Below are positions 1 through 9,600 of a stretch of 21,170 bases of DNA, piece after piece. A model generated the notes under the pieces. That model saw only the letters and a list, made by a program, of their open reading frames with translations. It was not told the DNA's origin and ran no database searches. Source of the stretch: Ravibacter sp964559125 (GTDB lineage Bacteria > Bacteroidota > Bacteroidia > Cytophagales > Spirosomataceae). Position numbers and translations under genes: made by a program. Position 1 is the stretch's first letter. Each line of letters starts with the position of its first letter. The stretch covers positions 1 through 21,170 of the forward strand of contig CAZLGW010000064.1 in the NCBI GenBank assembly GCA_964559125.1, given 5' to 3'.

Positions 1-220
1 GTACTAACACATCGATCCCGATCTCTTCCTGCCACCGGATAGCATCGATAGTGGCCTGCTCGATGGCTTTTTCGTATTGCTCTGCCGTCAGGTCACCTTT
101 TTTGAACCTGGCACGCTGCTGGCGAATATCATCTGTTTGGGGGAATGAGCCGATCGTAGTAGTGGGGAAAGAGGGCAGGTTGAAACCCACGCTCGGCAAC
201 GCGTTCGGGGAAAAGAGCAT
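1..220 (-). CDS. Cobalamin-independent methionine synthase homologue, catalytic domain only (5' part, runs off the left edge)
   Basis: The first 73 codons of a gene that continues beyond base 1. Residues 18-29 read FPTTTIGSFPQT, the signature opening the C-terminal (catalytic, zinc/homocysteine) half of MetE, and residues 64-73 read QEEIGIDVLV, also typical of that half. In full-length MetE (about 750 aa) this motif lies near residue 430, yet here the first ATG (218-220) is only 17 codons before it. Upstream there is no room for an N-terminal domain, only a riboswitch and AT-rich DNA. So this is either a stand-alone core-MetE, the second half of a split enzyme, or a gene that lost its N-domain. 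The family transfers a methyl group to homocysteine to make methionine. The cobalamin riboswitch just upstream fits a B12-independent methionine synthase repressed when B12 is available. The start is the first ATG in frame; the frame is open upstream without another ATG. Confidence 0.85.
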   Translation of the reverse strand, partial: MLFSPNALPSVGFNLPSFPTTTIGSFPQTDDIRQQRARFKKGDLTAEQYEKAIEQATIDAIRWQEEIGIDVLV

Positions 221-312
221 AATGATGCAAAAGCAGCCCGGTTGCAGGCTCCGGAAGGCTAAAAGATCAGACTCCTGTTTTATTCCGCGAAAACGTTGTC
301 TATCCGGTAAAA

Positions 313-484
313 GGCAGGTATCCTGGCTCGTAACATTTCCGCCGTCCTTCCCATCTCTTCTGACAGTGGACATATTCGGCGGAAATTTCAGACGTTACTC
401 ACAGTTGCGCGACAGCTCGTGATTCGGACCATACCGGTACCTCACACGATTCCCTTTTAATCCCGATTTTCATCAGGAACCTGG
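313..484 (-). promoter_or_regulatory. Cobalamin (B12) riboswitch
   Basis: On the minus strand this leader carries the conserved parts of the cobalamin riboswitch in order: GGGAATC near 450-456, the core GCTGTCGCGCAACTGT at 401-416, CCACTG at 364-369, GGGAAGG at 346-352, and the B12 box GCCAGGATACCTGCC at 313-327. The closing P1 helix can form between 479-483 and 315-319 (CAGGT/ACCTG). It lies about 90 nt upstream of the MetE-like ATG at 220, so bound cobalamin would be expected to switch that gene off. A weak hairpin between box and ATG (AGCC/GGCT around 230-250) could be part of the expression platform, but the mechanism (termination or translation block) is not clear from sequence. Confidence 0.93.
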
Positions 485-544
485 TCCGGGCATAAAAAAT
501 AAGAACAGGTGATTTGAATCCTTATATTGGATTAAAATATCTTA

Positions 545-552
545 CAAAGGTA
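545..552 (-). promoter_or_regulatory. Candidate -7 box for the riboswitch/metE transcript
   Basis: The minus strand reads TACCTTTG, an exact match to the Bacteroidota -7 consensus TAnnTTTG, about 60 nt before the first riboswitch element. No good TTTG lies 19-21 nt further upstream, so only half of the promoter is recognised. The surrounding 500-640 is very AT-rich and holds no gene. Confidence 0.4.
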
Positions 553-749
553 TAATATGTAATTTATATATCTATTAGATTTAATTAATTAAGATTAATT
601 ATCTATTTAATCACAAATTTTAACTCAAATTTTCTTACGGGAATGTCGTTTTTGGCAGATTACAGAAATTTGACCTTCTGAGCTTTGTTTCCTCCAGGGG
701 ACGATAATCTACATTTTTTGCATAGTATGATTTCTACCGGAAAAGGAGA

Positions 750-2165
750 TCATTTACTGTTTACAATAAAATAAACAGGGATACCTGTCAGCGTTATAAT
801 CAGCCCGGGCCAGGTGAAGCCGGGCTTGTAAATGATAAGCAGCAGGCAAAAGGCCGATCCGAGCAGGATATACACTGCCGGGAGGAAAGGATACCCCGGG
901 GCTGTGTAAGGGCGAGGGTGGTTCGGCTGCTTTTTCCGGAGAATGTAAATACCGGCGATAGTCAATACATAAAACATCACGGCTACGAATGTGATCATAT
1001 CGAGCAGATCGCCGTATTTCCCGCTCAGGCAAAGTACAGAGGCGACGAAAGCCTGCATCCAGAGCGCTGTTTCAGGAACAGCATGCCTGTTGAGTTTCGA
1101 AGCGCTTCTGAAAAAAGAACCGTCCCCCGCCATGCTGTAATATACCCTGGCCCCCGCCAGGATCAACCCGTTGTTGCAGCCGAAAGTGGCGATCAGGATA
1201 AGCACTGCTATGATAACGGTACCGGAAGGGCCGAAAATAGCCTCCGAGGCTACAATTCCGATGCGGTCCTTTGCGGCTGACGCGATATCGTCCATGGGCA
1301 GGACAGCCGTAAACATCAGGTTTAGAAGTACGTAGATCAACGTTACAAGCCCTGTTCCCAACAGGAGGCTTAGACCGATATTTCGCCGGGGGTTATTGAT
1401 TTCCCCGGCTACGAAGGTAACGTTATTCCAGGCTTCATAGCTCATGATAGCCCCTACGAGCGCAGAGGCAATTGCCCCGCCCAGCGCCGGAATGCCCTCA
1501 TAGCTCCATGTATTTCCGCCGGTATCGAGCCGGTACAGCCGCCAGCCTTCGAGCCAGTTGACGGCCCAGACTTCTTCCCGGAAAAAAACAAAGCCGAAGA
1601 CGATCAACCCGGCTATGCTCAGGATCTTGGTGGAAGTAAACACGGTCTGCACGATCTTCCCGCCCCTAATACCGTTCCGGTTCACATAGGTCAGGAAAAT
1701 GATCACGGAAATACCCACCAGCTGCGCCACGGAAACAGCAAAGCCTCCGAGCCGGAAAACATAAATATCTTCGATCGCCCAGGGCAGCAGATATGCCAGA
1801 AATTTGGCAAAAGAAACACCGACAGCGGCTATTGTACCGGTTTGGATAACCGCAAAAAGGCTCCAGCCGTAAAGAAATGCCACCAGGGGGTTATAAGCTT
1901 CCCGCAGGTATACGTACTGGCCCCCGGCACGGGGATACATAGCGCTCAGTTCGCCGTAGCTAACGGCTGCGATGAGGGTCATAATCCCTCCGATGACCCA
2001 TACCAGTATCAACCACCCGGCCGAACCTACGTTGCGGACTATATCCGCGCTCACGATAAAAATCCCCGAACCGATCATCCCTCCGGCCACCAGAAGGGTG
2101 GCATCCAGCAGGTTCAGCTCTCTCTTCAGGTTATTTTCGGAGCCAGGATCTATCTCTTGACTCAT
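750..2165 (-). CDS. APC-superfamily amino-acid permease (LAT/SteT-like)
   Basis: A 471-aa, highly hydrophobic protein with about 12 membrane segments. Residues 28-36 read GGMIGSGIF, the substrate-backbone-binding glycine motif in TM1 of APC transporters, followed by YGELSAMYPRAGGQYVYL, typical of the L-amino-acid transporter/serine-threonine exchanger branch. It sits in the inner membrane and would move an amino acid or a related amine. Its ATG overlaps the TGA of the upstream flavin monooxygenase gene (ATGA, 2162-2165), implying translational coupling. It is the last gene of the five-gene susC-led operon, so it probably imports a periplasmic breakdown product of the SusCD substrate. The precise substrate is not readable. 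No clear terminator is visible after its stop. Confidence 0.9.
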   Translation of the reverse strand: MSQEIDPGSENNLKRELNLLDATLLVAGGMIGSGIFIVSADIVRNVGSAGWLILVWVIGGIMTLIAAVSYGELSAMYPRAGGQYVYLREAYNPLVAFLYGWSLFAVIQTGTIAAVGVSFAKFLAYLLPWAIEDIYVFRLGGFAVSVAQLVGISVIIFLTYVNRNGIRGGKIVQTVFTSTKILSIAGLIVFGFVFFREEVWAVNWLEGWRLYRLDTGGNTWSYEGIPALGGAIASALVGAIMSYEAWNNVTFVAGEINNPRRNIGLSLLLGTGLVTLIYVLLNLMFTAVLPMDDIASAAKDRIGIVASEAIFGPSGTVIIAVLILIATFGCNNGLILAGARVYYSMAGDGSFFRSASKLNRHAVPETALWMQAFVASVLCLSGKYGDLLDMITFVAVMFYVLTIAGIYILRKKQPNHPRPYTAPGYPFLPAVYILLGSAFCLLLIIYKPGFTWPGLIITLTGIPVYFIVNSK

Positions 2166-3325
2166 GCCAGTACACCGTAGGTCAGGGGAGTGGAGGGAAC
2201 GCTTCCCGGGATCCTTCCCTGTAGCCTGGCAAGGGAAACATTGGGAAGATAGGGGAGCAATAAACGGGCGAAATGGTCCGATTCTTCCTCCAGTGGGAAC
2301 CCGGAGAAGATAAAAGCCCGGATACCCATATCCATATACCGGTCAAGCTTACGGAGGATCTGTCCGGGACTTCCTACCAGTCCGCCCCCGCAGCCTGAAA
2401 ACACTTTCCCGATATGCGTCCAGAGGATCTCTTCCACATAACCGTCTTCATCGGCTGTTTCCCGCAGTTCGTCCTGCCGGAGTACCCCCAATGAACGGGA
2501 ATCTTCTCCTCTGGCCCGGATTTCCTTCCCCCTTTTTTCATCAAATTTCGAGATCAGTCTCCTGGCATAAGCCCTTGCTTCTTCTTCCGTTTCGCGGACA
2601 ATGACATGTATCCGCAGACCAAAATCTATCTTACGTCCGTAGCATGCAGCTCTCCGGGTCATATCCTGCAAGGTGGCGTAGATACTCTCTTCCGACTCCG
2701 GCCAGGTCAGGAAAACGTCGCAGTGTTTGGCGCAGACTTCCCTCGAGCCGTCGGATGTACCGCCGAAGTAGAGCAGCGGCCCCCCGTTCTGCTGGTAGGG
2801 CTTTACCGGCTCCGACGGCATGTTGAACCGGTATACCTGTCCTTCATATTCGATGCGGTCGGTGGTCCAGGCTTGTTTCAAAATCTCGATCACTTCCGTA
2901 CATCGCTGGTAGCGCAGTTCAGGGTTTTCCCGCAGCCCGGGCAGGTCCGAATTGATAATATTCAGCATCAGCCTCCCTTTTAGCATGTGGTCGAGGGAGG
3001 CGATTGCGCGTGCCAGCATTGGCGGGTGTACTTCGCCGGTACGGATAGCGGCAAGAAAATTGATCCTGTCTGTTTTAGGCGCCATGCCGGCCGCAAATGT
3101 CAGGACATCCTGTCCTACGGTATAGGCTGAAGGGAATAGTATACTGTTGAAACCGTTTTCTTCAGCTCTGAGCACAATGTCCGAGCAATGATCGAATGTG
3201 CTGCGTCTCTCCGCATCAAGTATGCCCAGGTATTCGGTGTCTCCTCCGATAATGTCGGCAAACCATGCGATTTCGGCTACTCTCTCCGGAGTACGGATAT
3301 CAACTTGCTTTATATGATCTAACAC
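2162..3325 (-). CDS. LLM-class flavin-dependent monooxygenase, SsuD (alkanesulfonate monooxygenase)-like
   Basis: 387 aa, TIM-barrel luciferase-like monooxygenase of the FMNH2-dependent SsuD group (SsuD is about 381 aa). Shared stretches include PLLYFGGTSD (183-192), DVFLTW (203-208), GRKIDFGLRIHVIVRET (230-246) and a late SGFP (341-344). Aligned from memory with E. coli SsuD, R238 and H240 match the conserved Arg226/His228, but Arg297 aligns with F309, Tyr331 with F343, and Cys54 is not kept. Sulfonate C-S cleavage as in SsuD is therefore uncertain; oxidation of a different organosulfur or nitrogen compound is possible. No signal peptide, so cytoplasmic; it needs reduced flavin, and no flavin reductase is encoded in the window. 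It begins 6 nt after the amidohydrolase stop and overlaps the permease start by 4 nt. Confidence 0.87.
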   Translation of the reverse strand: MLDHIKQVDIRTPERVAEIAWFADIIGGDTEYLGILDAERRSTFDHCSDIVLRAEENGFNSILFPSAYTVGQDVLTFAAGMAPKTDRINFLAAIRTGEVHPPMLARAIASLDHMLKGRLMLNIINSDLPGLRENPELRYQRCTEVIEILKQAWTTDRIEYEGQVYRFNMPSEPVKPYQQNGGPLLYFGGTSDGSREVCAKHCDVFLTWPESEESIYATLQDMTRRAACYGRKIDFGLRIHVIVRETEEEARAYARRLISKFDEKRGKEIRARGEDSRSLGVLRQDELRETADEDGYVEEILWTHIGKVFSGCGGGLVGSPGQILRKLDRYMDMGIRAFIFSGFPLEEESDHFARLLLPYLPNVSLARLQGRIPGSVPSTPLTYGVLA

Positions 3326-3331
3326 GTCTGT

Positions 3332-5065
3332 TTACTGTCTTTTATAAATAGTTATACCTTCTTTAATTGTTTCCAATACTTTGATGTCCCTGATCTTCAG
3401 CGGATCGATCGTGAGCGGATTCTCCGAAACCACTACGAGGTCGGCCAGCTTGCCTTTTTCTATCGATCCTTTGCTGTCTTCCTCGAAATACTGGTAAGCG
3501 CCGTTGATCGTAAGGGCCCGGAGCCCTTCCAGGGGCGACACCCTCTGATCCGGACCGATTACAACGTTGGTTCTTGACAAACGGTTGACCGACGACCAGA
3601 GCAGGAATAGCTGGTCGATAGGTGTGATGCCGAAATCGGTATGATTGGTAAAAGTGATTCCCCTGTCGAGCGATGCCTTGAGCGGACTGCAGAAAAAAGC
3701 CCTTTCTTTTCCCAGGTTCCTGACGTGTACGTCGCCCCAGAAGAAAGTATGGTTGGTGAAAAAGGAAGGGACAAAACCGAATTCCCGGTACTGGTCCAAC
3801 TGTTCGGGGCGGACAAACTGCGAATGTATCACTACCGGCCTACGTTCTGCAGCAGATACCGACAAGGTATTGACTGCTTTTTTTACGGCGCTGATGTACA
3901 TATCGACAGCCGCATCGCCATTGCAGTGCACAAAGGTGTGGATGTTGTGGCGGAAACCTTTTTCAATGGCTTCATCCAACTGTGACTGGTTCAAGGTAGG
4001 CTGCCCGGTACAGGCTTCATGATTACACCCGGGGACCGACGTAAGGTAGGGCCGCGAGAAGAAGGCTGTCTTGCCTTGTGGGGAACCGTCGGCTGTTATC
4101 TTGAATCCTCCCAGCTTCAGATGCGCGTCATAGACACCGAAACGCGTGCTGCCTTCGCTGAGTAACTTATCTAAGGTGGCGTATTGGGCCAGAGCGACTA
4201 TGTCGATAAACAGTTTTCCGTCGGCTGCCGCTTTTCTCAGCAGCTCAATCGACTCCAGGCCTGTCATGCCGTCCTGGGCCGTGGTTATGCCTACGCTGGC
4301 ATACAATTCCTGCTGCTCCTTCAACAGTTGGTATCGCTCTTCCAGGGTCAGCTTTTTAGGCTCGCCTCTTTTAAGATAGCGCATGGCGGTTTCCTGTAAA
4401 AGACCCGTAGGTTCCTGCGATCCAGCCCGCCTGACGATGGTACCTCCCGGCGGGTCGGTTGTCCGGCTGTCGATCCCCGAGAGCCGGAGCGCGTAGGAAT
4501 TAGCGACCAGCATGTGTCCTGAAGCATGCGTCAGCGAAACCGGGTTGTCGGGAAAGGCTTCATCCAGGTCTTCCCTGGCCGGATGCCGCTGCTCTTCGAG
4601 CTGGTCGGTGTCATATCCGAAAGCACTGATCCACTCGCCCGGCCCTATCTTATTTTCCTTTTTATATTGTTGTAAAGCAGAGATAATGTCCCGGATGTTG
4701 CGGACAGTACCCATGGGCGGCGGCGACAGGTTAGCGCTTCTCCCCCTGGAGAATCCCATAAAATGACTATGCCCGTCAATGAAACCGGGTAGGAGGGTCT
4801 TCCCCTCAAGATTGACCAGTTTTGTCTTCTTCGTTTTCAGCTTCAATATTTCCTCGTCAGTCCCGACTGCTACGATCCGTCCCTTGCCGATAGCGACTGC
4901 ACGCGCCTGCGTATTTTCCTTATCAATGGTAATGACCTGCCCGTTATAGAGTATCCTATCCACGGTTTCGGCGCTGCCGCCATCCGACGTTGCCCCCAAG
5001 ACCTGTCCTGTGGTCATAATTGCCAGGCTCAATACCCGTATTGCTATTTTTCGTAAACTCTTCAT
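3332..5065 (-). CDS. Exported amidohydrolase family 3 protein (YtcJ/NfdA-like)
   Basis: 577 aa with a Sec-type signal peptide (basic MKSLRK, hydrophobic core to about residue 24), so probably periplasmic. It matches the Amidohydro_3 family: an N-terminal beta-sandwich strand region (YNGQVITID), then LLPGFIDGHSHF with metal-binding H99 and H101, a GFKITADGS segment around 320-328 (K322), VHCNGD with H380, IHSQF with H414, TDFG with D477, and the C-terminal KGKLADLVVV sandwich return. The family includes N-substituted formamide deformylase and many uncharacterised metal-dependent hydrolases acting on amide, carbamate or imine C-N bonds. It follows susD by 37 nt and precedes the flavin monooxygenase by 6 nt, so it is the likely periplasmic first step on the compound brought in by SusCD. 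The substrate is unknown. Confidence 0.9.
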   Translation of the reverse strand: MKSLRKIAIRVLSLAIMTTGQVLGATSDGGSAETVDRILYNGQVITIDKENTQARAVAIGKGRIVAVGTDEEILKLKTKKTKLVNLEGKTLLPGFIDGHSHFMGFSRGRSANLSPPPMGTVRNIRDIISALQQYKKENKIGPGEWISAFGYDTDQLEEQRHPAREDLDEAFPDNPVSLTHASGHMLVANSYALRLSGIDSRTTDPPGGTIVRRAGSQEPTGLLQETAMRYLKRGEPKKLTLEERYQLLKEQQELYASVGITTAQDGMTGLESIELLRKAAADGKLFIDIVALAQYATLDKLLSEGSTRFGVYDAHLKLGGFKITADGSPQGKTAFFSRPYLTSVPGCNHEACTGQPTLNQSQLDEAIEKGFRHNIHTFVHCNGDAAVDMYISAVKKAVNTLSVSAAERRPVVIHSQFVRPEQLDQYREFGFVPSFFTNHTFFWGDVHVRNLGKERAFFCSPLKASLDRGITFTNHTDFGITPIDQLFLLWSSVNRLSRTNVVIGPDQRVSPLEGLRALTINGAYQYFEEDSKGSIEKGKLADLVVVSENPLTIDPLKIRDIKVLETIKEGITIYKRQ

Positions 5066-5102
5066 TTAGTCGCTTTAAATAAAAACTGGTTGATTTTTGG
5101 GA

Positions 5103-6566
5103 CTATCTCGGAGCCAGCCGGTTATAAGCCAGCTCATTGCTGGGTACCGGCCAGACGTAATTGGCCGCTGCAGGCGCTATTTCAGGCGCTGTGCCTGCAT
5201 TTCCGACTTTCGCCGGAAGCGGCTTCACTGTCCGGAAAAGGTCATGCGTACGGAAGCCTTCGCCCAGCAGCTCGATCCGTCGTTCATAACGTGCGGCGGC
5301 TACCAGCTCCTCCGATGAGAGGGAAGGAGAAAATGCAAACCCGGGATCAGACCGCCGCCGAACGGCCGTCAGCAATGCAAGGGCCTTTTCGGTATTTCCA
5401 TTGCCTGCGGCTGCTTCCGCATAGTTCAGCAATATTTCGGCATACCTGATCACCGGGATGTAATCCAGGAAGGGCGCGGAGTTTTTCGGGAACTTGCCCA
5501 ACAGGGATTGACCATTGGCATTGACCCGGATCAGGCTTTTTCGCTTGTCGGCAGAAGAAGCGGCGCTCAGCTCGGGGAGGGAGAGGGCTCCGGCCGTGTT
5601 GAGGTAGAGAACGGGAGAAAGGTAGTTGCCCGCCAGAGAACTTTGCAGGCCGGGCGCTTCTGCCGGAAGGACAAACGGAATGGTAAATATAGCTTCGCTG
5701 CCTGTATAGCTCCCGCTGAAAAGAACAGCCAGGTCCTCTTCCAGCGCCAGGCTCACCTGACCTGAGGTATAACGGAAGGGAGCGGCAGACGATACGATTT
5801 TGGCAGCTTCCCGTTCAACTGCGGCTAAATCGCCTTTCACCAGGTTGACGCGGGTTTTCAGGGCTATAGCTGCCGCTTTCCTCGCCCTGGATACATTGCC
5901 CAGTGCAGTGGAATAGCTTTCTGGAAGGCCGTTTTCCGCATCGTCGAGGTCTTTCAATATCTGAACGTACACTTCCTCTACCGTACTGAATTCGAGATCG
6001 TTATTCCCGCCGGAGGTTTCACCTTCAAGCCTGAGTGGCAAGGCTTTGCTATTCCTGTCCTGTGCGTATGGACGTGCATAGGTCTGTACAAGACTGAAAT
6101 AACTGAGGGCCCGGATGAACCTGGCTTCGGCAATGTAGTTGCTGCGTGTTGCTTCGTCTACTACTGTGCTTCCGCCCAGTTTTTCGATCAGAATATTGGC
6201 GGAATTGATCGTACGGTATGCCACGCTCCAGACGGCGTTCACAAAATCGCCGGAGTTGGAGATGGATTGGTTCCATACGTTTGCCCCGGTAGAATTGTTG
6301 CCGTCATTTTGGCTGAACTCGTCTCCCCTTTGCTCATTAAATACCAGGTAACGGCCGCCGTAGAAGGAATCGCTGCCCAATTGCGAATACAGCGCCCTGA
6401 CCTGCGAGAGGATCTTTTCGGGGGTATTATAGGCCGAAACATCGGATATATTGTCGACAGGAGCCAGATCAAGATAATCTTTCTGGCAGGCAACCGCAAA
6501 GAAAATCAACGTGCCGGCCGATAGCGGTATGATAAAGCGTCTCCCTGTTTTTGCCAGTTGTTTCAT
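5103..6566 (-). CDS. RagB/SusD-family outer-membrane substrate-binding lipoprotein
   Basis: 487 aa. The N-terminus has a lipoprotein signal ending FFAVAC with lipidated C27, and no acidic surface-export pattern obvious after it. Downstream are SusD hallmarks: YLDLAP near residue 31, NSANILIEKL, AEARFIRALSYFSLVQTYA in the TPR-like helical core, PVIRYAEILLNYAEAAA, and YERRIELLGEGFRTHDLFR near the C-terminus. SusD proteins are surface lids that deliver ligand to the partner SusC channel. The partner is immediately upstream (38 nt), and three catabolic/transport genes follow. The protein is somewhat shorter than glycan SusDs (500-600 aa), in line with a small ligand, though that is only suggestive. 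Confidence 0.95.
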   Translation of the reverse strand: MKQLAKTGRRFIIPLSAGTLIFFAVACQKDYLDLAPVDNISDVSAYNTPEKILSQVRALYSQLGSDSFYGGRYLVFNEQRGDEFSQNDGNNSTGANVWNQSISNSGDFVNAVWSVAYRTINSANILIEKLGGSTVVDEATRSNYIAEARFIRALSYFSLVQTYARPYAQDRNSKALPLRLEGETSGGNNDLEFSTVEEVYVQILKDLDDAENGLPESYSTALGNVSRARKAAAIALKTRVNLVKGDLAAVEREAAKIVSSAAPFRYTSGQVSLALEEDLAVLFSGSYTGSEAIFTIPFVLPAEAPGLQSSLAGNYLSPVLYLNTAGALSLPELSAASSADKRKSLIRVNANGQSLLGKFPKNSAPFLDYIPVIRYAEILLNYAEAAAGNGNTEKALALLTAVRRRSDPGFAFSPSLSSEELVAAARYERRIELLGEGFRTHDLFRTVKPLPAKVGNAGTAPEIAPAAANYVWPVPSNELAYNRLAPR

Positions 6567-6604
6567 AATACTAATGACATTACTGTTTGTTTATCAGAAT
6601 AGAT

Positions 6605-9600
6605 TTAAAAGCCAACGTTCAGGCCGAGCGTATAGACAGATGCGTTGGCCGGTACATTTTGGTCTTTACCCGAATTGATGGAATTGCCGTTGATTGAAAT
6701 TTCGGGATCCGATCCGCGGTACCTGGTGAGAGTCAGGATATTGGATGCCTGCGCATATACGCGAAGAGAGGAAATAAACCCGGCCAGACCGCCGCTTCTT
6801 AAAGGGACACGATAGCTCAGGGCTATATTTTTGAGTTTAAGGTAAGAGCCGTCCTCCACAAAGGAAGTATTAGTGGAAGAGAACCCGCCGGTGAAGCTGT
6901 CGCCCCATACGAGCCTGGGAATGTCGGTAACCTGTCCGGGGGTAGTCCAGCGATCTTTGATGAAGGTACCATTGTTGAAGTACCGCTGATCGGAAATCGT
7001 AGCACGGGTCCCGTTGTAAATCTTGTTGCCTCCGGAGAATATAAAGTTGAGCGCCAGGTCAAATCCTGCATAGCTCAGGTTGTTGTTCCAGCCTCCGAAA
7101 TAGGTGGGCAGGGAAGGACCCTGTATCTGCCCGTCGAGGTAATTGTCGATCCCGGGAGCCACGCCGCCTTCCAGGTAGCTGAACGATTTGGTCACAGCAT
7201 CGTATTGTACGCGTTCACCGTTCCGGTTAATGTAGATCTTATTCCCGTTTCCGGGGTTTACACCATCTGTCGGCACTGCAAAAATGGACCCTACGGAATA
7301 CCCGATCCGGGTTACATTCTGTATCCCGAAGGTGCTGAGCGAGGTAGGATATATATCACCCCCGCTACCGAGAGAAGTGACCTCATTTTTCAGCGTGGAA
7401 AAATTAAGGTCTGTGTTCCACCTGAACTTACCTTGCTGCAAGACCTGGGCCCCGATGGAGATTTCAACCCCCTTATTATACAAGGAGCCCACGTTGGCAG
7501 CAATAGAGTTGCCCGGTATGCCCTGCGACAAAGACTGAGGCGCATTCAGGATCAGCCCGTCGATATCATTACGGTAATAGGCTGCTTCAATGGTAATGCG
7601 GTTGTTCAACAGGCCGGTGCTGAAGCCTATATCCAGTTTTTTGCTCGATTCCCATTTCAGGGAGGCATTTCCGGCCTGGCTGAAATAGAGCGTCGGCTGG
7701 CCGGCGTATGTACCTGAGCTGTATTGCGACAACGATGCGTAGTCGTCCAGGCTGCTGTTGCCTACCACGCCATAGCTTCCCCGGATTTTAAGGTCGCTGA
7801 TTAGCCGGCCGGCAGCACCTTCCTTAAAGAAACCTTCTTCCGAAATATTCCAGCCGACGGAGCCTCCCCCGAAGTTACCCCATTTATTTCCGCTGGCCAA
7901 TGCCGACAGGCCATCGCGACGGAAATTAAAGCTGAACAGGTATTTCTTGTCGAAGTCGTAGTTGATCGTCGAAAAATAGGACTGCAGACGGTTCTGCGAC
8001 TGGATGTTGCCGGTAGGCGAAATATTGGTAAACCCGCCCTGGTAGCTGGAATAGAAAGGGTCTGCCAGGCCCGTACGAACGGCGCCCCATCCGTCTATCC
8101 GGCGGTCGATCTGCTCGTGCCCCAGGAGAATACGGAGATTATGGCGGTTTGCGAAGGTTTCTTCGAATGTCAGCGTGTTGGTCCAGTTAGACCGGGTATA
8201 CCTGGTATTGGTGTTGGTCGCCGAACCGTTGTTCGGGAATGCCTCGCTGCTGTAAGGATTGCGGAAAGTCAGGTTCTCGACCACCAGGTTATTAATGCCG
8301 TATACCGTTTTGAATTTCAGGTTGCCGGTCAGGGAGACTTCGGCGAATACGCTTCCCAGCAGGGAGTTGTTTTCCGACGAGTTTTTGTCGAGGTCGAGTA
8401 TCGTCTGGAGGTTATATGCGTTGAAAACGCCCAGGGCAGCGTTGTTAGGACCGTAGCCGATGTTCCCGTTGGTGGGGTGCAGGTGGTAAGAGCCGTCTTC
8501 GTTGTATACAGGGACGTTGGGCGGCAGGATGTAGGTCAGGCGCGCCAGTGGCTGCAGCCCGATATATTGGGTATTGATCGAATTCCCTGAAGAGGAAGCG
8601 ATGGAATTTGGCCCTATTGCCCCGGAATTCGGCCCGCTGTTGAGCGAATTGGAAAACGATGCGTTCGTGCCGACCGTCAGGAACCGGGCGAGTTGGTGGT
8701 CCAGGTTAAGTCTTATGCTTTTCCTGCTGAAACTATTGGTTTTCAGGATACCGTCCTGGTCGGTATAATTGACCGATACGAAATACCGGGTCCGTTCGCC
8801 GGCCCCGGAAAAGCTCAGGTTATGGTTATGTCCTACACCGGTCTGGTAGGCTATATCATACCAGTCTGTACCGATCGTGCTGCCGTCTGCGTTTTTACCC
8901 AGCACAAATCCAGGCGTCAGCCCGGCATTTACCCTGGCCTCGTTTTTGATCGTTACATAGTCTTCAGGGTTCAGCAGTTCCGGCAGATTAAACGGTGTGC
9001 TGAAGCTAACCCAGTTGTCGTAGTTTACTTTCACCCGCCCGGCTTTCCCTTTTTTGGTGGTAATGACCACAACGCCGTTGGCAGCCCGGGAGCCGTATAT
9101 CGCAGTCGCTGACGCATCTTTGAGTACATCGATGGATGCAATGTCGTTGGGATTGATATCTGCCAGCGGGTTATTTCCCACCGCGCCTCCGGCCGAACCG
9201 GTGAATACAGTAACCCCGTCGACGATAAAGAGAGGATATACGGAAGAGGTGATGGAATTAATCCCCCGGATACGGAAAACAGGCGTGTTATTCAATGCAC
9301 CGCTGGGCTGCACAATGCTAATACCGGCTGCCTGACCGCCCAGAAGCTGGTCAAGGCTTTGTGCCGGCCGGTTTTCCAGCCGTTCGGCCGAGATTTTGGA
9401 TACGGATCCGGTGAATGATTTCAGACTTTCGCTGCCGTAGCCCGTTACGACCACCTCATTCAGCTGGCGGGTGTCCGGCTGGAGTTTTATGTCAATTACC
9501 GACCTGCTTCCCACCTCTGTTTCCCGGGTAACGAACCCGATAAACGAGAAAATAAGAACAGCGTTGTCGTCGGAGACGGTAATGGCATAGTTCCCGTTCA

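Noticed and set aside
51..422. Plus-strand open frame of 123 codons
   Set aside because: It runs antisense across the MetE-like gene and the cobalamin riboswitch and has no protein family character.
640..749. Possible terminator after the permease gene
   Set aside because: Only a 5-bp stem (CAGAA/TTCTG) without a T-run is visible, which is too weak to report as a feature.
7205..7717. Plus-strand open frame of 170 codons inside susC
   Set aside because: It is an antisense shadow of a long, clearly real SusC coding region in GC-rich DNA.
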